Assembly (NCBI GenBank): GCA_024277835.1
Contig: JAJRUK010000046.1
Coordinates: 1-7,685 of the forward strand
Length of the DNA: 7,685 nucleotides
From: Planctomycetota bacterium
Lineage (GTDB): Bacteria; Planctomycetota; Phycisphaerae; UBA1845
Reading direction: 5' to 3'
Shown here: positions 1 to 5,881 of the stretch, piece after piece
Position numbering within the stretch: the stretch's first letter is position 1
Layout of the letters: every line of letters begins with the position of its first letter
The notes under the pieces: generated by a model
What the model was told of the DNA's origin: nothing
Seen by the model: only the letters and a program-made list of their open reading frames with translations
Database searches by the model: none
Translations under genes and position numbers: made by a program

Positions 1-1574
1 GGCACGATATTCGCGTTACGCTTGAGGCGGAGGGGTACACCGTCACAGACGCCGGTTCTGAGGGTGCAGCGTCCGACGCCATCGCCCTATCGCGTCCCGA
101 CGCCATCGTTCTGGATGCATCGCTTCCCAATGACGGCGCGATCAAGCTCACACGCATCGTTCGCGAGCAGTCCGGTGAAGAAAACATCCCGGTGATCGTC
201 ATTTGTCCTGAGTCTTCGCCGGACGAGCTACGCGACTACGGAATCGCTGGCGCGGACGAGTGCATTGCCTATGCCATGTGTCCAAACGAGGTCGAACGAC
301 GTATCCGATACGCGCTGCAACGATCGACAGACCGACAGATGCTCGCGGCGAGTTACGACAACCGCGGCGAGCAAACCAGAATCCTGATGCTGCTCTTCGA
401 GTTCTGCAGAAATCTCGTCGATCGCCGGGACCGGGCGGCGGTGCTCGAGGAAACAGCCGAGACGATCAGCGCGATCACCGGATGCAGGAGGGTCGCGGCG
501 CTCATCCCATGCGATGGGAACAGCTCCGTAAGGGTTGAAGCGGCACCCGGATTTGAACCAGAGTTTACGGGATCGGTTCACCCGGCGTGCTCGGTCCTGG
601 CGGATGTTCTTGCCACCGGGCGGACCGTCGTCCTCAATGACAGACTATCATACTCGTCTGAGCACAACGAGTCGGAAGCCTGGTTTGACGGACAGATTCC
701 ACAACTATTCCTCGCCGTCCCCGTGCGGGACTCGATCGGAGCGGTCATCGCGGTGGGAAACCGCGTGACCGGACTTCCGTTTGATCAACGGATACTCGAC
801 TCCGTCGATCTGGTCATCGGCGTCGCAGCCACGGCGCTTCACGGGATCGCAACCGCCGAAGCGCGCGACAGCGCTCGCGATGCGATCATGATCGCCTTTG
901 CAAAACTGGCAGAACATCGCGACGACGCAACGTATCGCCATGTCGAGCGCGTGACGACGTACTCCGCAACACTGGCGCTGGCGCTTCGCGAGACGCCCGA
1001 CTACAAGGATCAGATCACCGACGGATTTCTCTATGACCTGGAGCGAGGTGTCCCACTTCATGATATCGGAAAAGTCGCTGTCCCCGACAACATTCTCTTG
1101 AAAAAGGGAAAGCTCACGGCCACGGAAATGGCGATCATGCGAAAACACGCGAACGCTGGCGCGGACACGATCCACAGTGTGCGAATGCAGTCGCCGGACT
1201 TTGCGATGCTTGAGATCGCAGAACAAATCGCGCGGGCGCACCACGAATGGCATGACGGAACGGGATACCCCAACGGACTGTCAGGAACAAATATCCCGCT
1301 TGTCGCGCGGATTGTTTCTGTGGCAGATGCCTACGACGCGATCACGACGCGTAGGCCTTACAAAGAACCGATCCCGCACGAAAAGGCAATCACCCTGATT
1401 CTCGAAGCGTCGGGAACTCAGTTTGACCCGGCGATCGTCGACGCGTTCATACGAAGCAAAGACACATTCGACCGTCTGCGTTCTGAAAATTCTGATGGTA
1501 GGGTGGAGAAGAGCGAAGGCGCGATACAAAGCCCTGTTTCAGTCGCCAGCGCTAACGACGCTCCGTGCGCGTAG
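1..1574 (+). CDS. Receiver–GAF–HD-GYP protein, predicted c-di-GMP phosphodiesterase (5' partial)
   Basis: The gene is cut by the left window edge. The frame is open from the first complete codon at position 3, giving 523 visible residues, numbered here from that codon. Residues 1 to about 105 resemble a response-regulator receiver, with the phospho-acceptor candidate Asp38 in 'IVLDAS' (codon 114-116). Residues of about 133-278 look like a GAF sensor domain. Residues of about 300-485 are an HD-GYP domain. Its motifs are intact: His313 ('HVERV'), His353-Asp354 ('LHDIGK'), His382, His413-His414, 'DGTGYP' with GYP at 421-423, and Asp442 in 'VADAYDAIT'. Members of this family hydrolyse cyclic di-GMP at a two- or three-metal centre in the cytosol, so activity is expected here. 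The receiver is odd: the usual Thr/Ser switch residue is Cys and the conserved Lys is Tyr. The last 35 or so residues are low-complexity. It converges on gpmI. The domain calls are firm; the input signal is unknown. Confidence 0.9.
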   Translation, partial: HDIRVTLEAEGYTVTDAGSEGAASDAIALSRPDAIVLDASLPNDGAIKLTRIVREQSGEENIPVIVICPESSPDELRDYGIAGADECIAYAMCPNEVERRIRYALQRSTDRQMLAASYDNRGEQTRILMLLFEFCRNLVDRRDRAAVLEETAETISAITGCRRVAALIPCDGNSSVRVEAAPGFEPEFTGSVHPACSVLADVLATGRTVVLNDRLSYSSEHNESEAWFDGQIPQLFLAVPVRDSIGAVIAVGNRVTGLPFDQRILDSVDLVIGVAATALHGIATAEARDSARDAIMIAFAKLAEHRDDATYRHVERVTTYSATLALALRETPDYKDQITDGFLYDLERGVPLHDIGKVAVPDNILLKKGKLTATEMAIMRKHANAGADTIHSVRMQSPDFAMLEIAEQIARAHHEWHDGTGYPNGLSGTNIPLVARIVSVADAYDAITTRRPYKEPIPHEKAITLILEASGTQFDPAIVDAFIRSKDTFDRLRSENSDGRVEKSEGAIQSPVSVASANDAPCA

Positions 1575-1578
1575 CGGG

Positions 1579-1634
1579 CTGTTGAAAAAAGGTCGCACTC
1601 TGGTGCCACATAGAAAAACTTCGTTTTTCAACAG
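1579..1634. terminator. Inverted repeat between convergent genes, possible bidirectional terminator
   Basis: An 11-base arm, CTGTTGAAAAA at 1579-1589, is exactly complementary to TTTTTCAACAG at 1624-1634, with 34 bases between them. Nested inside is a second hairpin, GAAAAAC (1613-1619) with GTTTTTC (1623-1629) around a TTC loop, which competes with the outer stem. The repeat starts five bases after the stop of the HD-GYP gene and ends about 20 bases past the stop of gpmI, so it fits a terminator shared by two convergent genes. The stems are A/T-rich rather than GC-rich, which is weak for an intrinsic terminator. Matched ends like these could also be the remains of a small mobile element. Confidence 0.45.
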
Positions 1635-1654
1635 GCTGGATAGGTATCCACCGA

Positions 1655-3271
1655 CTACGCACCACCCAGCAAACACTCGCCGGTCATTTCCCTGGGCTTT
1701 GTCATTCCAAGCATCGTAAGCGCCGTTGGTCCAATGTCCGCGAGCCTTCCCCCGGCGCGCAGCGAACGCCCTTTGTATCGATCATCGACGACGATGAGTT
1801 CGACATCATAAACAGTGTGCGACGTGTGAAGCCCCCCCGTCTTAGGGTCGATCATCTGCTCGCAGTTGCCGTGGTCGGCTGTCACAATCAATCCGCCGCC
1901 ACGCGCGACCACCGCGTCCACAACTTTCCCAACACATTCGTCAACCGTCTCAACAGCGCGAATCGCCGCGATCAAGTTGCCCGTGTGCCCCACCATGTCA
2001 CCGTTGGCGTAGTTCAAAACGATCAAATCATCCTGGCCTGTTGCGATCCGATCGAGGACCGCGCGGGTTAATTCGATCGCGGCCATCTCTGGTTTCTGGT
2101 CGTACGTCGTCACATCGCGTGGCGACGGAACGATCAACCGATCTTCACCATCGAACGGCTCATCACGATAATCGTTGAAAAAGAACGTGACGTGCGCATA
2201 CTTTTCCGTTTCTGCGCATCGGAATTGCTTTAAGCCTTGATCCGCGACGAGTTGACCGAGAATGTGCTGCATCTTGGGCGGCTTTTCAAACGCAACGCGC
2301 ACCGGCAGACCTGTTTCGTAGGCTGTCATCGTGACGAAGTGAAGATCGAGCTTGTCGCCGCGATCAAACCCGTACGTTTCCGCTGATTTGCCAGGCCCTT
2401 GGAACGGAAACTCATCGTACATGAACGCTTTGGTCAACTGCCGAGGTCGATCGCCTCGATAATTGAAATAGATCACCGAGTCTCCGCTCTTGATCGTTGC
2501 AAGCGGCACACCGTCTCGCAATACGACACTCGGCGGGACGAATTCATCGCCTTTTTGCTCGGGACTCGACGGATTGTCATAGTGGTGTTGGATCGCGTCA
2601 CTCACGCTCGCGAAACTCTGACCCTGACCGGACGTCAACAGTCGATAAGCAGTCTCGATGCGATCCCATCGATTATCCCGGTCCATCGCATAGAATCGCC
2701 CGACGACTGTCGCGATGGGATTGATCCCTAGTTGCTCACATTTCTTCTCTACACGGCGAACGTGATCGATCCCGCTGATCGGCGACGTATCGCGACCGTC
2801 GGTAAAAGCGTGAACGAATACGCGCTCGCCCGGGAATCCTAACTTGTTGCTAAGATCGAGAATCGCGTCGAGGTGTTCAGGGTCGCTATGAACCCGTCCA
2901 TCGCTCACCAAGCCCATGATGTGAACGTTCCCACCGGTCCTGTTCGCATGCTCGAACGCGCCGATTAGTTCCGGGTTTTCAAAAAACGCACCATCGCGGA
3001 TGCGCGCGGTGATGCGCATGAGTTCCTGCTCAACGATGCGCCCCGCGCCGATGTTCTGATGGCCAACCTCGCTGTTACCTGCCACACCAACCGGCAGGCC
3101 GACGTCGTTTCCGCACGTTTTGATCTGCACATGCGGATACGTCGCCATTAGTCGCGTATCGACGGGCGTCTTGGCAAGGTGAACTGCGTTGGCGTGATTC
3201 CACTCGGGATGCGGGTTTGCCCCCCATCCGTCGCGAATGATGATAACAATCGGTCGATGCTTGTCGGACAT
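1655..3271 (-). CDS. gpmI: 2,3-bisphosphoglycerate-independent phosphoglycerate mutase
   Basis: This enzyme interconverts 3-phosphoglycerate and 2-phosphoglycerate in glycolysis and gluconeogenesis through a phosphoserine intermediate, using two divalent metals (usually Mn2+). It is cytosolic and belongs to the alkaline phosphatase superfamily. The 538-residue product carries the family motifs in order: Asp14 in 'DGWG', catalytic Ser67 in 'GNSEVGHQNIGAGR', 'SDGRVHSD' at 123-130, 'TDGRDT' at 157-162, 'AETEKYAHVTFFFN' at 353-366, 'NYANGDMVGHTG' at 420-431 with Asp425 and His429, 'TADHGN' at 464-469, and His485 in 'HTSHT'. It is somewhat longer than the usual 510 or so residues. The substrate-binding Arg motif reads 'FNYRGDR' (269-275) where many homologues have 'FRPDR', and 'NYANGDM' has Gly where Pro is common. 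The ATG at 3271 is supported by AAAGGG (3285-3280) eight bases upstream. It lies downstream of the SDR gene on the same strand. Confidence 0.97.
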   Translation of the reverse strand: MSDKHRPIVIIIRDGWGANPHPEWNHANAVHLAKTPVDTRLMATYPHVQIKTCGNDVGLPVGVAGNSEVGHQNIGAGRIVEQELMRITARIRDGAFFENPELIGAFEHANRTGGNVHIMGLVSDGRVHSDPEHLDAILDLSNKLGFPGERVFVHAFTDGRDTSPISGIDHVRRVEKKCEQLGINPIATVVGRFYAMDRDNRWDRIETAYRLLTSGQGQSFASVSDAIQHHYDNPSSPEQKGDEFVPPSVVLRDGVPLATIKSGDSVIYFNYRGDRPRQLTKAFMYDEFPFQGPGKSAETYGFDRGDKLDLHFVTMTAYETGLPVRVAFEKPPKMQHILGQLVADQGLKQFRCAETEKYAHVTFFFNDYRDEPFDGEDRLIVPSPRDVTTYDQKPEMAAIELTRAVLDRIATGQDDLIVLNYANGDMVGHTGNLIAAIRAVETVDECVGKVVDAVVARGGGLIVTADHGNCEQMIDPKTGGLHTSHTVYDVELIVVDDRYKGRSLRAGGRLADIGPTALTMLGMTKPREMTGECLLGGA

Positions 3272-3279
3272 GATGGTTG

Positions 3280-3285
3280 CCCTTT
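3280..3285 (-). promoter_or_regulatory. Ribosome binding site of gpmI
   Basis: AAAGGG read on the minus strand, eight bases before the ATG at 3271. It supports this start over any start further upstream and shows that gpmI has its own translation initiation despite the preceding repeat region. Confidence 0.6.
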
Positions 3286-3312
3286 AGTTTTTCCGCGCAC
3301 TTACGCACGCGT

Positions 3313-3364
3313 TTAGTCAATTCTGTTGGCGTACATTGACAGCTCTTCTTCGAAGTCGTGCATC
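3313..3364 (-). pseudogene. Duplicated 3' end of the SDR gene (remnant)
   Basis: Positions 3314-3364 match 3479-3529, the true 3' end of the SDR gene, at 46 of 51 bases in the same orientation. Read on the minus strand the copy encodes MHDFEEELSMYANRID followed by TAA at 3315-3313, against MHDFEEELSMYADSID followed by TAG in the intact gene. Three of the five differences are silent; the other two change Asp to Asn and Ser to Arg. Upstream the frame runs into the palindrome and meets a TGA at 3417-3415, so there is no gene body attached and the fragment is unlikely to be a working gene. It stops 41 bases before the gpmI start. It could be what remains of a tandem SDR paralogue, or the original gene end displaced when the intervening repeat arrived. 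Confidence 0.8.
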
Positions 3365-3366
3365 AC

Positions 3367-3454
3367 GGGTGGCATGGTCCACGCTTGCGTGGCCATGCTC
3401 TGGGTCGCGCGAACTCATGGCCACGCTCCCCGCGTGGACCATGCCACGCTACCC
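3367..3454. repeat. 88-bp double-hairpin palindrome (REP/BIME-like intergenic repeat)
   Basis: The left half is GTGGCATGGTCCACGC (3369-3384), TT, then GCGTGGCCATG (3387-3397). The right half is its inverse: CATGGCCACGC (3416-3426), TCCCC, then GCGTGGACCATGCCAC (3432-3447). The two halves can pair over 27 bases around an 18-base loop, with an outer GGG/CCC pair at 3367-3369 and 3452-3454. Each half can also fold alone: CATGG plus CCACGC pairs with GCGTGG plus CCATG (3373-3397 and 3416-3443), leaving one bulged base (T3378, A3438). Two bulged hairpins in inverted orientation is the architecture of bacterial REP/BIME elements, which in other phyla are spread by RAYT transposases. The element lies between two co-directional genes and could also attenuate transcription or protect mRNA ends. 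No transposase gene is present here. The structure is seen directly; membership in a repeat family is inferred. Confidence 0.85.
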
Positions 3455-3477
3455 ATCGAACCGACTGCAACAAGGTG

Positions 3478-4458
3478 CTAGTCAATACTGTCGGCGTACA
3501 TCGAAAGCTCTTCTTCAAAGTCGTGCATCGTAATCCCCAGCGACTTCTCGGCAATGGTGTGATCGCAGATGCAATCTTCTTGTGACATCTGAACTTGCCC
3601 CTTATCGAAACGCAGCATCCCGACGGACGGTACGACAAGCTCCGCGATCGCCATTGGCGGGCCGGTCATCGCGGCCAACAGTTTCGCCACGGGAACAGGC
3701 TGAGAAACGATCGGTTTCCAACTTTTCGATCCGGGAATGATCGCGCGGCAGGCGTTGTATAGCTGTTTCCAACTGTACACCCGCGGGCCACCGAGCGGAA
3801 AGACCTGCCCGATCGCCTCGTCGTCTCGCAGGGCTGCGACGAAGCACCTCGCAACGTCCTTAACGTACACTGGCTGTAACTTCGCATCGCCCGATCCGAA
3901 GTATGGGATCACCGGCGGAATCAGCTTGCACGTAAACCGCTTCATTAGCTGCATGAACTCGCCGTCTGGGCCGTGGATCAAACTCGGGCGGAAGATCGTC
4001 CAGTCAAGTCCGCTGTCGCGAACGTACTGTTCCGCCATCCATTTCGTTTGATGATACTTGGAAACGGCCTCTGGTCGTGCGCCGAGTGCGGACATATGAA
4101 GAAACCGTTTAATGCCTGCGCTCCTGGCAGCGTTCGCGACGTTGGTTGTACCGCGCACATGAATGCGCTCAAACGTTTTCCCGCGCAAGCGCCGCTCGAT
4201 AATAATTCCGACGAGGTGAATCACCGCCTGGCTAATATCAGCCGCGTGTTGAAGTGCGTCCTCATCATGCAGACTTCCGATGATCGGTGTAATGCGGTCA
4301 GTATCAACGGTCGGATGTTGCCTGTGCAGCTTGCTGGCGTCTCGAACCAGACAGACAGGTTTGTATCCCCGAAGAAGCAGCTCGCGAACAACATTTCGCC
4401 CGACAAACCCGGTCGCGCCGGTTACGAGGACGTTGTTGTTGGTCGGTGTGCCATTCAT
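3478..4458 (-). CDS. NAD(P)-binding atypical SDR (NDUFA9-like epimerase/reductase family)
   Basis: The 326-residue protein starts with a Rossmann dinucleotide-binding loop, 'TGATGFVG' (residues 13-20, Gly14-x-x-Gly17-x-x-Gly20), and a basic 'LVRD' end to the second strand (37-40) as in NADP-preferring members. 'HLVGI' (81-85), 'HMSALGA' (121-127, Ser123) and Tyr135-x-x-x-Lys139 ('YHQTK') give a plausible SDR catalytic set. 'FRPSLIHGPDG' (156-166) and 'QPVYVKDVA' (195-203) are typical of the extended/atypical SDR group that includes the complex I subunit NDUFA9 and related bacterial proteins. The substrate cannot be told; bacterial relatives are usually annotated as NAD-dependent epimerases or NAD(P)H-binding proteins. 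It is predicted cytosolic, with no signal peptide. The ATG at 4458 has only a weak GAAG (4468-4465) six bases upstream. It precedes gpmI with a 206-bp gap containing a palindrome and a diverged copy of its own last 16 codons. Confidence 0.88.
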   Translation of the reverse strand: MNGTPTNNNVLVTGATGFVGRNVVRELLLRGYKPVCLVRDASKLHRQHPTVDTDRITPIIGSLHDEDALQHAADISQAVIHLVGIIIERRLRGKTFERIHVRGTTNVANAARSAGIKRFLHMSALGARPEAVSKYHQTKWMAEQYVRDSGLDWTIFRPSLIHGPDGEFMQLMKRFTCKLIPPVIPYFGSGDAKLQPVYVKDVARCFVAALRDDEAIGQVFPLGGPRVYSWKQLYNACRAIIPGSKSWKPIVSQPVPVAKLLAAMTGPPMAIAELVVPSVGMLRFDKGQVQMSQEDCICDHTIAEKSLGITMHDFEEELSMYADSID

Positions 4459-4535
4459 GGAATACTTCGTTTGGTTTGGTCATCGCGATCGCATCCGCGA
4501 CGACTTCGGCTACCCATCAACATCGTAAACGCGGT

Positions 4536-4564
4536 CTAACATGGCGTAAACGGGGGTATTTCAA
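4536..4564 (-). promoter_or_regulatory. Possible sigma70-type promoter for the SDR–gpmI operon
   Basis: On the minus strand, TTGAAA (4564-4559, five of six to the -35 consensus) is followed after exactly 17 bases by TGTTAG (4541-4536, only three of six to the -10 consensus). An A/T-only tract at about 4587-4599 lies upstream and could help as an UP-like element. Transcription would begin near 4529, leaving a leader of about 70 bases before the SDR start. The -10 match is poor, so this is a candidate only. I could not find a convincing promoter for the plus-strand genes in the 243-bp divergent gap (4459-4701). Confidence 0.25.
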
Positions 4565-4684
4565 AGAAAACGCCCCTGCGCGAAGATTTTTTTATTTTTC
4601 CACCCGCCAGACTCGATCGAGCGGTGTTATAGAGGTGAGGGACACACCGTTTCAATGGCGTCCCCCGGTTGCGAGTCTAACGGC

Positions 4685-4691
4685 AAAGGAG
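4685..4691 (+). promoter_or_regulatory. Ribosome binding site of the prepilin gene
   Basis: AAAGGAG is a near-perfect Shine-Dalgarno sequence, ten bases before the ATG at 4702. It favours 4702 over the in-frame ATG at 4708, which would sit 16 bases away. The ATG at 4692 directly abuts the site and is out of frame. Confidence 0.75.
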
Positions 4692-4701
4692 ATGAACTGG
4701 T

Positions 4702-5868
4702 ATGCAAATGAGCCTGCCCGGCGATCCTGTCACCAGAAGCAGGAGACGTGCGTATTCGCTTACGGAACTAATCGCGGTGGTAGCCTGTGTCGGGGTGGTG
4801 ACTGCGATTGTTTTTCCATCGCTCGCTTCGGCGATCCGTCAGTCGCGGCAGGCTCTTTGCACCAAGCGTCTTCATGAGATCGGACAGGCGAGTCTAGTTT
4901 ACTCTGAACGCGACATTTTCAACGCCGCGATTCCGGTGAACTACCAGCAATTTCAGCAGGATCCGGACAACCCGACATTCATCGGCGCGTACGAATGGGG
5001 CGGGAAGAGTGGCGTCGGTCGAATCGATTGGACAGATCGCTTTGGCGGGCATTTCTTGAGCAGCAAGTACGGAACTCAAGCAGGATTCGGCCCGTCAAAA
5101 AGACCGCTCAACGAGGTTTTGTATGGCCACAGCTTTCCCGATTACCTCAGCTCGGTTGATGGCCGCCAGGGCATGCTGGCGGATACGCAACTCAATCTCG
5201 ACAAGTACAAATGCCCGGCGGACGATGGCCCGCCGCTTGGCTCGCGGCGGGGAGACGGTCCACACTGCCGGGATTGGATCATCAACCGAAACCGCTCGTC
5301 GTATGACCACTTCGGCAACAGCTATGCGGCCAACGTGTTCATGGTTGGCAGAGGTGGTGAGATGTTCAGCAACTCGCCGTATCTCCGGGCACACAGTCGC
5401 GTCCCTAACCCTGCGCGAACCATCTACTACGAAGAGAACCTCGGCCGGTGGGCGTGGGCGGCGCAGCGAGAGATCGACGACTGCATTTGGGTCGGACAGG
5501 GGGTCTATCCGGGACCGACAGGCGCGATACGCGGATGGCACGGTAAGGATTGGCGATACAACCGCTCGTTCGGCGATGGGCACGTTGAGATGCAAACCAT
5601 CTACAACGAAGGCACGAAGTTGAACGGGTTCGCAACCCACTATCGCAACGAAAAGCTTGCCTTCTATCCCAGTCCCGACACTTGCTGCGAATCGACAAAC
5701 ATCGATTGCGACACTGGGACCGGCGGATCGTGCGAGTCGTTCCGCTGCACAATCGTTCGTGGCGATGGTTGGCAAAAAGACACGCTGCCCGCGCCGCCCA
5801 TATGCACAGGGTTAACGCATCGCCGAGGCGGACGCGCGTCGTACGAAGACTGTATCGTCAACGATTGA
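4702..5868 (+). CDS. Type IV prepilin-like protein, DUF1559-style layout
   Basis: The 388-residue protein begins with a basic leader ending 'TRSRRRA' and the class III signal 'YSLTELIAVVACVGVVTAIV'. The predicted cleavage is after Ala17, giving Tyr18 as mature residue +1 and Glu22 at +5. One hydrophobic helix (about 23-44) follows. In this family a prepilin peptidase cuts and methylates the N-terminus, and the product assembles in a type IV pilus or type II secretion pseudopilus. The rest resembles planctomycete DUF1559 proteins: 'KCPADDG' (170-176), 'SYAANVF' (207-213), and a late 'GWHGKDWRYNRSFGDGHVEM' (278-297). That last motif recalls the H-X9-DG signature, but with 11 residues between His280 and Asp292. 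Ala instead of the usual Gly at -1 is uncommon. The last 61 residues hold seven Cys (328, 329, 336, 344, 349, 368, 384), suggesting disulfides outside the cytosol. The next gene starts 13 bases later. The prepilin call is strong; the DUF1559 assignment is probable. Confidence 0.85.
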   Translation: MQMSLPGDPVTRSRRRAYSLTELIAVVACVGVVTAIVFPSLASAIRQSRQALCTKRLHEIGQASLVYSERDIFNAAIPVNYQQFQQDPDNPTFIGAYEWGGKSGVGRIDWTDRFGGHFLSSKYGTQAGFGPSKRPLNEVLYGHSFPDYLSSVDGRQGMLADTQLNLDKYKCPADDGPPLGSRRGDGPHCRDWIINRNRSSYDHFGNSYAANVFMVGRGGEMFSNSPYLRAHSRVPNPARTIYYEENLGRWAWAAQREIDDCIWVGQGVYPGPTGAIRGWHGKDWRYNRSFGDGHVEMQTIYNEGTKLNGFATHYRNEKLAFYPSPDTCCESTNIDCDTGTGGSCESFRCTIVRGDGWQKDTLPAPPICTGLTHRRGGRASYEDCIVND

Positions 5869-5881
5869 AATGGAACCACAA

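Noticed and set aside
192..194. GTG at 192 as the start of the HD-GYP gene
   Set aside because: The frame is open from position 3 and the residues before 192 form the first half of the receiver domain, including the phospho-acceptor Asp. The real start lies before the window.
705..1253. 182-codon open frame on the minus strand
   Set aside because: It lies fully antisense to the conserved GAF and HD-GYP coding region; the product is Arg/Asp/His-rich and matches no family I recognise.
3313..3529. CRISPR-like repeat–spacer arrangement
   Set aside because: There are only two imperfect direct copies 165 bases apart, and they are coding sequence from the SDR gene end.
3973..4539. 188-codon open frame on the plus strand
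   Set aside because: It is antisense to the SDR gene and its start region; the sense frame carries clear Rossmann and Tyr-x3-Lys motifs.
4551..4599. Possible terminator: CGGGGG with CCCCTG then a T-rich tract
   Set aside because: The stem is only six base pairs with a wobble and a 16-base loop, the T tract is several bases away, and no plus-strand gene ends just upstream.
4446..4877. 143-codon open frame on the plus strand across the divergent region
   Set aside because: It overlaps the SDR start and the prepilin gene in another frame, has no recognisable domain, and the good ribosome binding site serves the ATG at 4702.
5095..5775. 226-codon open frame on the minus strand
   Set aside because: It is antisense to the prepilin coding region, Arg/Val-rich with no domain or start signal; a by-product of GC-rich codon use.
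5870..5872. Upstream in-frame ATG for the secreted protein
   Set aside because: It is one base after the prepilin stop with no Shine-Dalgarno match; 5882 has a weak GGA at suitable distance. Translational coupling could still use 5870, so this is not fully excluded.
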